A stretch of 64,000 bases of DNA from Phlebotomus papatasi (GCF_024763615.1 NC_077223.1:15128001-15192000), one strand, 5' to 3'; positions 33,819-45,914 are shown, counted from the stretch's first letter. Numbers and translations: made by a program. Notes: a model not told the origin generated them from the letters alone.

Positions 33819-36618
33819 TCAGCAATACATTATACTAGGTCGATTTCCTCGTCTGTTTTGGAAAACTATCGCTACACATTCTAGATAGAAAAAGATAAAA
33901 TGTTAGTGTAATTTGGTATTTGAAATAGTAACTGAAAAGTGAAACTAAAAAAAAATAATTAAGACTATTTCAGTTATTTCAGAATAGTAGCATTTAATTT
34001 TAGTCTACCTACTCCCAATCTTGATATTGATTTACTATAATTTTAAATTTTCAATATTTAATGGGATATTTATAACCAAAATATTCATCACTTAACATTA
34101 TTTGTGCTCGGAATTTAAGCAATTAAATGCTACTGATCCTTTATTATGTATAACTAGGAAAATTTCGAGTAAACAAATTGAAAGAACTTTTTTCAATATT
34201 TACCTTTGCGATAATAGCAGTTGTCAAATTTTAGTTTGCATAGGCTATCAAACTTTCTAACAGTACCTTCTTTATTAATGCACATAGCTGGATCAAAATC
34301 TGGAGGACATGAGGCAAGATCACACACATCGTGAAAATCTAAACCACATTGACCAAAACCTAAACATCCAAATGAAATTTACAATATATTTACACATTAT
34401 AACCTTTAGAATAATATATGTATGTTTTCTTAATGCATTTACTAATTCCAACTGTCTAGGAAACACAATTATAAGGCGTTACTAGTGCAATGTTATAATT
34501 AAAAGAGTTGTCATTGCTTTTAAATGAGAGCTTTGCCTAAGATCATAGGGGAATGTAAGCATGGTTCGCACAGAGTGAACCTTCAAACGATGCGAATTTT
34601 CTCTTTTTGCAAAGAGCTGACCTACCAATTCTTATCTCGTTTCATGAGATTAATAATAATCTATCTTATGACTAAGAAATGACGAATTAGCTCTTTGCAA
34701 ACAAAGAGAAAATTTGCGTTGTTTGAAGGTTCTACCTGTGGGAACCATGCCAACACTTCCCTATAAAAGTATCGAATTAGGATAAGTGTGCCATTTTTCG
34801 GCATAGTTTCATGCAAGCGCCAAACTCACAGTTTCACAAAAAGTGGCCGAAATTGTAAGCTGGCCGGAATTTGGTACACTTTCCCAGTCATTAATTTAAG
34901 GATTTTCTTGGGCAAAATTATCACATCTGGCGGCAAAAAGTGGAAATCGGAATAGAGAATGATGGATTAATGGATAGAAAGAGACGCTTCAATATATCAC
35001 GCTAGAAACACAAAACCTGAAAATGTTATCAAATATGCGTTTTCAATTTTTCAATAATAAATTTATGTATACGGAAAACAGTGAAATCTATCTAGTCTAG
35101 GGGATCTCAGTGGCGCAATAGGCAAGACCGTTGGGTCTTGGGCGGATGAGATCTCTGACTAGACTATCACAGTTGTGAGTTCGAATCCCGCCCGGTGTAA
35201 GCAACTGAATGTCAGGAAAAGATATCGTCGGTTGCGTCTACCTCTGTCGTTTCTGCATTTCTTTTGTATCAGCATTTTACGCAAGAGGAGACGTCTGTAT
35301 TGTAGCTCGCATCAAATGCAGATACAAAACAAATGCAGATATAATAGAGGTAGACGCAACCGACAATATTTTAACTGTGATAAAAGTAACATAAGGCACC
35401 GCCTCTGCCCAAAAACTCCGGGGGCGCGGAAGAAACATCCACATTGCGGGGAAGGCGCACCTGGATGGCCTACAACGGACTTATCACATTTTTCCAAGAC
35501 GGGATATACGACTTTGCAGCATGATTACATTGTAAAAAATATATCCCGATACGATCAATATTCTCAATACAGACAACTTAATTAAGTACTTTTGCAACAG
35601 CCTCAAGTGGGTCAGTGGATAGAGTAGTGTCCAAGGTAGTAGTTCTATGACTGTGAGGTCTCGGGTTCGAAGCTGAGCAGCAGCAGAAAAAGATTTCTCA
35701 TGCCATATCGGCTTTGAATTCGTCCAGTGAATGAATGAATTGTAATGCCAATGGTGGTACTTCAGTCGATACAAATATTCACCGTCACTGATCCAAACAC
35801 ACACCGAGAAGGGCTGCTGTTATATAGTAGAGGCACTGATTGCCCACAGAGCTGTGATATAGAGCGGCTCCCCGTGTCGGGGGATAAGATAGAATAGGAG
35901 TGAGGAAGCATAAGGCGCCCAATTGGTGGCTTGGATGCATCGGTAATCCGAAATGCAGAACTAACCCCTGGCAAAATCTTATCTTATCTTAACTTTTGCA
36001 GAGTCTTACGGCGTTATCACACTTGAACATTAAAATTTTAATGTGCTTCACATTAATTGTCGATTGTGAGCGTCCAAATATGTTATTTGTGTCTTTGAGT
36101 CACTTAATATTTGGGGTTTTTCTATTTATTGATAAAGAAGTGGACTTGGCCTGCAAAAATAAGTTTAAGTAAAGCATAAATATTTTTCACATTAAAAAAT
36201 TAAAGAGAAAATCGCATTAATTTTTCGCATTAATGCTATAAAACAATTTATATCAAATTTTGCGGGCCAAGTCTACCTTTTTATCAACAAATAGATCAAA
36301 ATTTGAATATAAAATGATTCAAACATAAAAAATTACACATTTGGACTCTCACCAGCGACAATTAATGTGAATCACATTAAAATTTTAATGTGTAAGTGTG
36401 ATAACACAGTTAGTCTGGTAACGGCCAAGAACAGACAGACAATCATCAGTCAGGAGATTCAGGATATAGGGATAAAGAGTTCTTATTACAAATTACCTCT
36501 CTCTCTCTCCCTTTGTACAATTCGGTACTTTAAACTAAACTAAAATGAATATGTTTCAGTGTAATATACCTTGACATATAGTAACAAAAACAGTAAATAA
36601 AAACGCAAAAACTTTCAT
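33819..36618 (-). CDS. Kazal gene C: eight-cysteine single-domain Kazal-like protein
   Basis: Exons 36618-36570, 34359-34204 and 33880-33819, all phase 1, give 88 residues. The first exon is a 16-residue signal peptide (MKVFAFLFTVFVTICQ). The middle exon has QCGL, then DVCDLASC, DPAMC, DSLC and DNC. The last, 62-nt, exon gives ECVAIVFQNRRGNRP and ends in Cys just before the stop. Cys3 is followed by Ile, not Cys or Gly. Eight cysteines remain after the signal peptide. The first intron, 2.2 kb, holds two SINEs and at least three MITEs. The link between exon 1 and exon 2 therefore rests on phase and on similarity to gene D, not on closeness. Predicted P1 is Pro, unfavourable for protease inhibition, so another role is possible. 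Confidence 0.8.
34546..34763. mobile_element. TA-flanked MITE of the GGGGAATGT family, copy 1
   Basis: The ends GGGGAATGTAAGCATGGTTC and GGAACCATGCCAACACTTCC mirror each other. Other copies are at 61677-61888 and 62565-62784. It lies inside the first intron of gene C. Confidence 0.75.
35097..35575 (+). mobile_element. tRNA-derived SINE, copy 1
   Basis: The head carries a polymerase III A box (TGGCGCAATAGG, 35111-35122) and B box (GTTCGAATC, 35179-35187) in tRNA-like order but 57 bp apart. It is followed by a non-tRNA body. A second copy at 39969-40290 shares the head (GTGTAAGCAACTGAATGT) and the body (GCGGGGAAGGC), so this is a dispersed family and not a tRNA gene. A separate inverted-repeat element interrupts this copy. 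Confidence 0.75.
35227..35365. mobile_element. MITE nested in the SINE
   Basis: GTCGGTTGCGTCTACCTCT and AGAGGTAGACGCAACCGAC are exact mirrors. The interior also mirrors around TCTGCATTT and AAATGCAGA. The other SINE copy at 39969-40290 lacks this segment, confirming a later insertion. Confidence 0.75.
35600..35995 (+). mobile_element. Second type of tRNA-derived SINE
   Basis: An A-box-like GTGGGTCAGTGGATAGAG and a B box (GTTCGAAGC, 35665-35673) are followed by a non-tRNA body. The end is a tail of repeated CTTAT (CTTATCTTATCTTAAC). It lies head to tail after the other SINE inside the first intron of gene C. Confidence 0.65.
36008..36410. mobile_element. MITE with GGCGTTATCACACTTG ends, copy 1
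   Basis: The terminal inverted repeats are about 55 bp and include the self-complementary word CATTAAAATTTTAATG. A second copy at 47743-48146 matches along its length. AGTCT flanks both sides here, which could be a 5-bp target duplication. Confidence 0.75.
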
Positions 36619-37246
36619 CTCTTTTTTAAATTAAACAAATAACTAATTTTATAAATTTTGAGCTGATGTTTTTAAGCCATCTGAACAAATTGTAATCAAC
36701 CTGCACGACAACTACTGGTTGCAATTAATAGCTTTGTTAATTGTTTCAATTAATTTCCACATAATTTTATTAAACGATCAAAATGTAATAGAGGTATTTA
36801 CGATATTTACGTTACGGAAAACATTACCTCAAATACCTCAAATATAAATTAATAAGCCTTTTTTAAAGCTAAAATAGTTCAAGCTAAACTTTTTTGTAAA
36901 AATTGCATATTATCCACAAAGAACACGTCTATATTATTTTTTGCGATAAAAGTATTTTTATCTTTATATACTGAAAATTATGCTTCTTCCTAATTAAAGA
37001 AATTAATTTATAAGAGTGATTAAGTGTGCTACTCACGATGCAAAAATCCAAGAGTACAGCAATGTTAGAGCAATATTATATTAATGTGGAAAAACAAAAA
37101 GAATTAATTAATTACATATGGATTTTGTAGAATTGGAATATAAATTATATTAGATTTGTTTCTTTTTCAATTTTATTTATCTGAAAAACTTATACAATAT
37201 ATAAATATAATTTTATACTTTCTTATACATATAAACAGATATACTT

Positions 37247-38944
37247 TCAGCAATATGTCATAACAGGTCGATTTCCACGTCTGTCTTGGAAAATTATCGC
37301 AACACAATCTGAATGGAACAAAAATAAATTAATAAGTTAATAAGAAAAAAGTAAATATTTTTATATTTCAATGAGAGTGAATGAGATCTACACTCTAGTC
37401 ATCTCGCTCATTCTCATGGGAAATTTTGAAAACATGTTTACAAATGAAAGTTATTGTGCGCTGGTCATAATAAGAAAAGTTTCAAGTTTTGAAACTATTC
37501 TCAAATGATTTTTTCAGTACTTACGTAAATCTTGAGAACAGTTGTGATATTTTAGTTTACATAGACTACTAAATTTCATAACGGAACCATTCTCATAAAT
37601 GCACATAGCTGCATCAAAATCTGGATTGCATTCAGAGGTACATCTCTCGCCAATATTTAAACCACACTGACCTAAAAATTAACATACTGATGAAATTTAA
37701 TTTTAATTACAGCAGACTCTCTCAAATTCGGGCATTTGGGACCGAAATGTCACCCGAATTAGAGAGAAATTCGGGCGACAAACTTTTTGAAATGCAACGA
37801 TTTTTTTGCTCATCTGCATACTCATTATTAGTTTTACATACTCATGTTTATGGTAAATTTCATGGAAACCTCTTAATAATGCAAAATCACATCATAACTA
37901 AGACAAACCATGGCAAAGTTGAACATATTTGCTTCATTAGAAACCTTAAAAAAAACATCCATGAACTTACTTCAAATTTAACTGCTGTCCGAATTTAACT
38001 GCTGTCCGAATTTTAAAGCAGTCCGAACTTAAAAGAGTCGAATTAGCGAGGGTCTACTGTATATTCATAGATTTAAGATCCATCACATATTTATATCTAA
38101 CCATTTAGCCTTTATGATCGGTCGAACAGACGCATGCGCAGGAAGACTAGTGTAATTCTTCGGAAAATATCTAATTCGGCAAGATATGCCAAATATTTGA
38201 ATCTTTTGTCGAAGGGTGAAATTTGGAAGTTTTGAAGTGTTAAAGAGTAAGGGGTTATCATTGCTTTGTTCTCGATATTTAGGAAGTATGAAAACTATTA
38301 AACTTTTCATATTCGTTAAATTATTGAATAGGGGATTTAGGGTAAGTGTGTCAAATTTCGGCATATTTGCATGCAAGCGTCAAAGTCTCAAGTTTGAAAT
38401 GTAATATTCTAATACAAATTGATTTTTTTTAAATTTTTTCTTCTTAAAGAGTGTTGCATGGAACCTTGTAAAGAGTTTACCGTCTTTATTTACTCTAAAA
38501 TCATTCTTAATACATTTTAAAATGAATAAAAATATAGACATTGCTTTGGTACCTTAATTCGGCCAGCTTCATTCTCATAGTTCCTTTCCCTTCGGGAATT
38601 CTTCCAATATCTTTTTCACGTCATCTCGTTTGTCGAAGCTACATTTTTTGTTATTCTTTTTCATTGTATAATCTATAGAGTATGTAAAAACTAAAAATTC
38701 ATGGAAATTCGAGGAACAAAAAAAGGTGGCCGAAATTGCAACCTGGCCGGAATTAGGCACACTTACCCTAAATTGATTGTTTAAGTTTTCTTTAAAACAA
38801 TTTGCAATGTGAAACCCATGTGAATTACACATGTGTACAATGTGAATTTGAAAAGTTTAAACTAATATAACTTGAGAATTTGTTCTTACCAAGGCATATT
38901 GCTACAAAAATGTTAAGTATATACACAAACACGAGAGTTTTCAT
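37247..38944 (-). CDS. Kazal gene D: eight-cysteine single-domain Kazal-like protein
   Basis: Exons 38944-38890, 37671-37525 and 37308-37247 are phase 1 throughout and give 87 residues. The signal peptide is MKTLVFVYILNIFVAICL. The middle exon has QCGL, ERCTSEC, DAAMC, SSLC and HNC. The last 62-nt exon encodes CVAIIFQDRRGNRP and ends TYC. It is a close paralogue of gene C: the last exons differ at only a few residues. The exon 2 donor is one codon further on than in C, but the phase is kept. Predicted P1 is Pro. Two MITEs lie in the first intron. Confidence 0.83.
37708..38061. mobile_element. TA-flanked MITE with TACAGCAGACTCTCTC ends
   Basis: TACAGCAGACTCTCTCAAAT is mirrored by TTAGCGAGGGTCTACTGTA. 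It lies within the first intron of gene D. The 102-codon frame that starts at 37690 is an accident of this element. Confidence 0.7.
38338..38770. mobile_element. MITE of the AAGTGTG / CCGGCC family, copy 2
   Basis: TAGGGTAAGTGTGTCAAATT and GAATTAGGCACACTTACCCTA-type ends mirror each other. The body matches 32921-33236 in reverse. TA at both borders suggests a Tc1/mariner-like target site. Confidence 0.7.
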
Positions 38945-39573
38945 GTTCCTTCTGGAATAATTTCTCATTAACTGTTTAAAAGTTAATCACTTTTCGTCTT
39001 TTAAAACATTAATTTTAATTAATCTCCAATAAATACTCAGATTTCTTAACTTCTTGAAGTAATTATAAGACTTTCTTACGATAAGCAGTTCACTCATGTA
39101 GTTTTTCATCAAATGCATTGAGTGCACTATTACTTAACCCAAATGGTATTGGCAATATCAATATTGGTTTTATTAATATTTTAAAAATTTTTCACACAGT
39201 GAAAGGCCAAAATTAGTAAAATAAAAATTGATTCAATTTATTTTAAAGGATATTAAGTGGATTAATTCTTTTTCGTCATAATACTGTTACAGTTACTTAC
39301 AAAATACAGAAAAATAGTTTATAATATGAAAAACAGCTTTATTTATTAAGATAGTATATCAAGCGTGTTTTTCTGTTCAAGTCCATTACTTTATTAAACG
39401 TAACGTGATAAAAAAAATAGAATTTTATGGGAAGGGATTGAATAAAACCCTAAATCTCAATCGATTTTTTTTTTTCAATTTGTTACCAGGCCATAAGTCG
39501 AACGATATGAGATAAAATCCTTCGGTTTTCAGTGACCCCAGTGATTAGTTTTCTTTGAGGGAATGTGCAACCC

Positions 39574-39959
39574 ATATCGTCGGTTCCGAAGAAGACTATT
39601 GTAAGTCTACTTACAGTAGTATAAAAAGATGGTATCATTGGGTGCAGAAACCTTAGATCTACATCCCCACAAAATTTTATATTGATCAAGATATTCCTGG
39701 AAAAGTTACAAGAAAAAAACTGAAAATCAGCCTGCCCGATTATCGAGTTTTTAGTCCACAATTTTACTGTAAATAACTTAAAAGTAGCGGTAACCAGAAG
39801 ATATTCAATGCGTAAGTGTGATACAATAGTTTCGAAAGCTAAAAATATATTAATTCCAGTGAAATTAATAAAAATAAATTTTAGCTGTCAAACTTTAAAC
39901 CTCTCTTCTGAAAAGTCGCATTTTAGACTTACAATAGTCTTATTCGGAACCGACGATAT
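39574..39959. mobile_element. MITE with ATATCGTCGGTTCCGAA ends
   Basis: ATATCGTCGGTTCCGAAGAA is mirrored by ATTCGGAACCGACGATAT, and the match runs on through AGACTATTGTAAGTCT, about 35 bp in all. Only one copy is seen in the window. Confidence 0.65.
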
Positions 39960-39968
39960 TTGGAAAGA

Positions 39969-40290
39969 TGGGGATCTAAGTGGCGCAATAGGCAAGACCG
40001 TTGGTCTTGGGCTCTGACTCGATTCTAACAGTTGTGAGTTCGAGCCCCGCCCGTTCGGTGTAAGCAACTGAATGTTTAGAAAAAGACATTTTCACATGGA
40101 ATAAAACGTAATAAAATGAACTACTTCTGCCCAACAACTCCGGTCCGGGAGGATTGAAGTAGCATCCATAATGCGGGGAAGGCTCCTGGGCGAGTCTACA
40201 AACGGACTAGTAGATTATTCTAACATATGGGATAGAACAACATGATTAAAATTGTAACAAATATTTCGATACAATTAATAATAATAATTT
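39969..40290 (+). mobile_element. tRNA-derived SINE, copy 2
   Basis: The A box TGGCGCAATAGG begins at 39981 and the B box GTTCGAGCC is at 40038-40046. It ends in a short ATAATAATAAT tail. It is the uninterrupted counterpart of 35097-35575. Confidence 0.7.
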
Positions 40291-40685
40291 GGAAAGGTCT
40301 TGATGGTCTTGACCTAAGCTACAACGTATTATAGTTTGATCGAAAAGCATTGTGTATTTTTTTTAAAAATATTTTATATTAAATTGTGCAAAATCATTTG
40401 TTCGGTTAATCTGTTCTTTGACTAAATCGTATGAGGTTGGAGTGTTCTGAAGTGTTGTACCATTATCGAGACCTTTCCAAATCACCATCCAAAAGGAAGT
40501 TCTGACAATAAAACCCAAACTACGGCCATTCTTAGATTTACTTTTTTGACACGTTGTAGCTCGGGTTAAAGAGGTCAAAGGGGGTTCAGTTTGTTTTTTA
40601 AGCTAAAGCTTTTAAGACAACTCTTTAATTAAAAGGATATTTCACCAAGAGTTTCGTTTAATGATTTCAAGCATTACACAAAGCC

Positions 40686-41682
40686 TAGGGTAAAGGCTCA
40701 TAATTTTGTTCAGTTTCTTATTTGGGACACTTTGAGGATAAAATTGGACACTAAAAATAAATTGATTAAAATGATGGATTTTTATTCCAATATTTGAGGA
40801 ATAATGAATTCTATCTAAATATTTGTTCTTTTTGGAAGATTTTAACACTAAATACGTTAAATTTTGAATATGATTTGAGTTGAAATTGCTTTGTTGAAAA
40901 TTCAGTGTGAGCAATTGCTTACGAGAAATATGACAGAACTTCGTGTTTATTTCAGTCTTATTTAGCTGTGGCGAATTACTAACAATGTTTCTTCGCTGTT
41001 TTTGAGTGATATTATTGAATATTGACCTGAAGTGAGATTTGCCTTGTGAATTAGGTTTTTCGTGTGAAAAATGGGAAATTTTTTAAGACATTCACCAGTG
41101 AGGTGATACTCCTTATTTTGGACAGGTGTTTTTCTCACGAAATTTCGTGAAGTTTTAGCTTTCATCTTCAAAGGAGCATCATCTCTACGAAAGAGATGTA
41201 GCGAGAAATACCTGGAAAGGCTCCCGGAAAGGCCAGGGAATGAGCGAATCCGCACGTACGTGGAGTACCGAAGTCAACTCAATTTATTGAATGATATGGA
41301 AAGTTTCCGGGCTTCTTGTGACATTCTACGTTTCCCTTACTTGAACAGGAAGAGGACTTGGTAAGATTGGTTCATGAAATGAAGAACAATGGGCATCCTG
41401 TTGAGGCGGATTAGCTGTCCAAATTTACAGCCAAGTTGTCCAAATTAATAACCAAGTTGTCCAAAATAAGAGCCAAATTCACCTCTTCATATCAATTCAT
41501 TTTTAAACGTATTAAAACTAATTTTAGTAAAAATAAGACGATAAATAGCTTGCTAAGTTTCTAAACAACCCTTCTGAAAAGAGAGTAACAAAAAAGTCAA
41601 TTAGTATCGAAAATATCGCACTTAAAACTTGGAACATCGATGCTTATAAAGAGACTGGACAAAATTATGAGCCCTTACTCTA
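40686..41682 (-). mobile_element. About 1-kb TA-flanked inverted-repeat element, copy 2
   Basis: Reverse-orientation copy of 15213-16258, with TAGGGTAAAGGCTCATAATT at one end and AATTATGAGCCCTTACTCTA at the other. The short frame shared with copy 1 lies near 41050-41170 on the minus strand. Confidence 0.75.
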
Positions 41683-42012
41683 CACTAAGATTGACCGTTT
41701 GATGTACTAAGTTAGATACTAAATTAGGTATATTTAAAGTTACCGAAAAAGAATCAAATAGATTCCCTGACCTTACTTCCACTACTGGCTAACTGAATCC
41801 CTGTGACAAAAAAATAATAATGTAAATCTAGAAATATTTGATCTGATAATGGATGTTGTCCGGTTTCTTATTGATGAGTAGCTCTTTAACGAACTGAATA
41901 TTTTATCCTTTTATTTCTAAGATATGTTAATTTAATAATTATAAGACGTCTAGTTTAGAGTAGTCCCTTTAACGTACTAACTGATGATGATGAGCATTGT
42001 AAGGTCCTCACA

Positions 42013-42410
42013 TCAACAGGTAACTATAAATGGGCGTGACCCGCGTGATTGTTCGAAAACTGCTACAAAGCAAACTGCATAGGAAAAATAGAAAAGTTCT
42101 CAAAACCAAAACTTAAGCTGTTATCAAATATTTCAAGAAAATACTCACCTTTTCTTCCTATGCAATTGTGATAATCCAAGTGACAAGGGGTATTGAACCT
42201 TAGCATATCTCCATTGGCGTATATACATGTAATTGGATCGGTATCGGCTTTACAACCCATAGTACATTGTTGACTAGATTCTAAACCACATTGTCCTAAA
42301 AAGATTCATCCACAAGTATCAATCATAAAAGTCATTTTAATTACAGCTACAAATGTTTTACCAAGACAAACACCGATGTAAAGAACAAAGAAGCACAATA
42401 AAACCTTCAT
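42013..42410 (-). CDS. Kazal gene E: eight-cysteine single-domain Kazal-like protein
   Basis: Exons 42410-42362, 42295-42149 and 42074-42013, all phase 1, give 85 residues. The signal peptide is MKVLLCFFVLYIGVCL. The middle exon has QCGL, QCTMGC, DPITC, NTPC and HNC. The last exon, again 62 nt, encodes VCFVAVFEQSRGSRP and ends VTC. The acceptor at ATGCAG was chosen over a nearer one because it restores the cysteine and the 62-nt length of C and D. The first intron is only 66 nt, against 1.2-2.2 kb in D and C, so E may show the ancestral compact form. Predicted P1 is Ala. Confidence 0.83.
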
Positions 42411-43611
42411 TTCTTGCTAGTCTGGAAGAAATTCCTGTCTGCTAACTAATTTAATTTCTAATTTCAAACTCTTTATATCAATATCGGTTTGATTCTTAAG
42501 AAATTTTTAATTAACTATTATTTTCACTAGACTCAATCAATGATTCAATTCAATTAAAATAAACTCTATTTATAGGGTTTTATTCAAGATTTCTAAAATA
42601 TTTAAGAAAACGAGAATTTAAAACTTTGAAACAAAGTGATGTTGTAGCTTAGTGCTGTTAATAGAGTTAGTCAGTTTTACTCTTTATCAAAATTTGCGAA
42701 ACAGGGATAATTAAAAGAACAGTTAAGAAAAACTAAAAGAATTTTTTCTTTAATTTATTCATTCAGTGATGTGGAAAATAGCTCGAAAGAGGTACATTTT
42801 ATTGCACGTTTCTTGCTTCATGGAAAAGTACCTAAATTTTATGAACGTAGATAAGCATGAAAAGTTTAACATTGTGCCGATTTTGATGGTATTTTCCTTC
42901 ATTCTCTTTCCTGATTTGAATTTCAAGTGATAAATTTTTTTCTCAGGCAGTTACACTATCAGATTTTATTAGTAAGAAACCAAAAAATAAGGACCAAGGA
43001 GTGTGCCAGGGAAACTAATCTTTTCGGAAATGGAATAGCAATAAAATTTTCGAAGATCGGTGCACATCAGGACTTTTTAAGGCCTGAACTCAGATGGATT
43101 AGATATGAATAGATCTCAACTCGTGTTAAATCTTAGTAAGGGGAACTAAGGGTACTTGGGGGAGGAATTTACACAGGTCCCTGGTTAAATTTACGTCTTA
43201 CAAAGTTGGATGTAGACGTCACCTCAACAAGGATTGGGAAAGAAGTGCTAACACTGGAAAATGTCAAAAGAGCGACAGCTCAAAACATTTTGCAGTTCAG
43301 ACGATTTAAAAAAAAAATTGAGCAAGGTTTGTTGGCTAGACAGATCGCTAAAGTTGTTTAGTGGATTAACTCTTTTCTCGTTACCATTTTGGCAGATTAA
43401 TGAAAAACCAAGCTTATGCTGATTAAACTTAAGCTAATTTTTGAGGGTTAAGTCCGGCTTTTCCTGCTTGAATAAAGCTCGTTACCTCGCTTAATATACA
43501 AGTCATTTATAAAAAGTGAATTTATCTACTATATTTTACTGGAGTTCTCAGCAAGAAAATAGCTGAATCCTAGAAAAGTTTGCAATTCTGAATAGTTCTA
43601 ATATCTTAGAC
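42411..43611. other. No gene seen
   Basis: AT-rich intergenic DNA between Kazal genes E and F. No inverted repeats or convincing frames were noticed. Confidence 0.4.
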
Positions 43612-44745
43612 CTAGACGTACTTACGACTTAAGTCGAGAAATGGCTTAACGTAATTATAATCAAAATATTGATCAAATCACGTTTCCATCAGTTCCTGAC
43701 TAATCCGTCTCTTCGCTTAAATCGAAAAATGACTTTAGTGGGAAGCTAATAGGTAAATATAGGGTGCAATCACCACTTCTCGCTAGTGCCCCACTTTTCG
43801 CCACTTATATTGAAATCGCTATTTTTCGCGATTTGTGAAATAAATGAGCCGCAAAGTTCTTTGTATTTTTATTGCTGCTACGTATAGAGTCAAAAAATAA
43901 TAATTATTCTTTTTGAATTTACGATTTTGAACATTTTTTAGAGTAATATTTTAAGCAAGTGCATCGAATCCAATATTTCTTACCAAATATAACAAGTGCC
44001 ATCAAATTTTCATCGAACAAAATTTACGTTTTTGGATAAATAATCTGTCTGTTGCATATTTAATTACATTCTTAGAATACATAAAATTTGTATTTAGTTT
44101 ATTATTATTTCATTTAATATTATTTTTATGTAAAAATGAGGCATGACGGAAAGTGGTAATGTTTTGAATTGATTTTACCACCTGTCGCCATTTCTTTTCA
44201 ATAGGCAACGCTAACTTCACTTCGTAAATTCTCAGTTGTCAAATCTGGATTGTTTACTTTCTGCAATAGACCTATAATTTCATTTCTCAAAGAAAAGTAG
44301 AAGAAAATCGTTAAAAGTGAGTAATAATAAGGTGATTACGAGGGAAAAGAAATGCTGAATGTATTCTTTTTATAACATTGTCTAAAATAATCGAATTTGG
44401 ACCTTTTCAAGTGGGTGGCGAGAAGTGGTTACAGAACTGGCGAAAAGTGGTAAAAAGTGGCGACGAAGTGGTTATTTTTGCATTGTTATTAAAAATCAGT
44501 TTTTTAAGTAATCCAAAGTTAAATTCTAGGACAATTGTTTTCACGAATCTAGAGTCAATACATTTAAGTAGTTTTGTGTCAAATTTGAGTTATCTTGTAA
44601 TAAGGGTTCAAAAGTTATAATAAAATTAAGTCCTCTTTTTCCTAAACATGGCGATAAGTGGTTACTCCACCCTAGTCATAATATTTTGATTATAATTTCG
44701 TTAAGCCACTTCTCGGCTTAAGTCGTAAGTGTGTCTAGATCTAGA
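43612..44745. mobile_element. CCTAGACACAC-family MITE split by a 0.9-kb element
   Basis: The outer ends (GACGTACTTACGACTTAAG and CTTAAGTCGTAAGTGTGTC) belong to the palindromic family also seen at 3373. The insert at about 43757-44668 has ends AGGGTGCAATCACCACTTCT and AAGTGGTTACTCCACCCTA. Its interior carries more copies of the CACTTTTCGCCA / GGCGAAAAGTGG word. The 80-codon frame at 44378 lies inside the insert and has no domain. Confidence 0.65.
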
Positions 44746-44845
44746 TCTTGAACATAAAACTTTTAATGAGTTAATCATCACAGAGCTGTAATGTATTATA
44801 GTTGCCCCCGCGTCCTGAAATAATCCCTTATCTCATTTCCCTAAT

Positions 44846-45056
44846 ATGGGCTTCAGACTTTAGGTTTAGCCATATGGCTTAACTGCTTTAATTTCTTATC
44901 AATCACGAGTTTTTGGAAAATTTAACTTAGGATTGGATTATTAAAGATAAATGACCTATTAGGTTCTCAAAAAGTAATAAAATTGCTCGTTATTTAGGAT
45001 TTTGAGACTTTCGGGAACTGGGCTAAACCTCTAGTCTGAAGACCGCTTAAGCCCCA
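44846..45056. mobile_element. MITE of the TTCAGACT / GGTTTAGCC family
   Basis: GGCTTCAGACTTTAGGTTTA is mirrored by GGGCTAAACCTCTAGTCTGA. It is a relative of 30764-30965. Confidence 0.6.
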
Positions 45057-45627
45057 AAACACAGAGCTCGATGCTCCTGTTTTCGTGATTTGACCAAGAC
45101 TGTCCTGACTCTTTTCGGTCCCACTCTCATGAGGGCAATCGACTCACGAATTTCAAATCATGACAGTTGCAATCATTGTAGAAAAACTGACTTTTTCTAT
45201 ATTATTGCTCAGTGTAATTATAATAGTTAGTATGAGAATAGTCTGGAGCTAATTCTTACAACATTGTTAACTTTCATTTATAATTTTTAAGATGAAAAAA
45301 TAATCAGCAATTATGGTTTAATTAAATTTAAATGTTTTTTTAAATGAGCTAAATAGCAAATTAAATTAAATAGCTAAATTCTACGAAAAAAAATTATAAT
45401 TGACGAAATTACCAGTTGCGTGTTCTCACGTCAATAGCGCCAAACGACTAACAGTTTAATTAAAGCGTGGGAATAAGAAAATGAAAAATTTTGCTTCATT
45501 TTTTTTTCATTTAAATAAATAAATTTATAAATGAATAAGGTATTATTTTTTATTTCAATTAATGTTTTTTTTTAATCTTTTCCTGCATTATATCCAGAAA
45601 TATCGCTGGTACTGAAGAATGCATTCA

Positions 45628-45914
45628 TCAGTGGCACCTTCCAACGATAATCTTTGAACAACCTTTATAAATAGAAATATTTTTATAATAACCAGAAATT
45701 GGAATTATTGTTGTTGGATATAATTACGTTTGTTCATCCAACAATTTATCATGTTGAGTTTGCAAGGATTTTGAAATCTTTGTCTACTTCCGTCAGGATA
45801 AACGCAACACCTTGGATCGTTAAATGGTCTGCAATATCTGTCACATTTCTTGTTTTCAGATAATGCAAATAAATTCAAACTGAAGTAAATAAATAAAAAT
45901 ATTACTATTCGCAT
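45628..45914 (-). CDS. Kazal gene F: single-domain CC-type Kazal-like protein
   Basis: Exons 45914-45728 and 45662-45628, phase 1, give 73 residues. Here the signal peptide (MRIVIFLFIYFSLNLFALS) and the domain share one exon, so F has lost, or never had, the intron after the signal peptide. The domain has CDRYC, DPRCC, FQNPC and INC; the second exon supplies RCSKIIVGRCH. Reading through the donor gives a stop at 45705 and a protein without the last two cysteines. The spliced form, with eight mature cysteines, is preferred. It has the Cys-Cys feature of A, G, H and I, but its gene structure sets it apart. Predicted P1 is Pro. Confidence 0.75.

Noticed and set aside
35097..35190. A genuine tRNA gene
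   Set aside because: A and B boxes are present, but no cloverleaf with a 7-bp acceptor stem is visible and the sequence continues into a dispersed SINE body with a second copy.
45705..45914. Single-exon form of Kazal gene F
   Set aside because: Reading through gives a tail without the last two cysteines, while splicing to 45662-45628 supplies them in the right phase.
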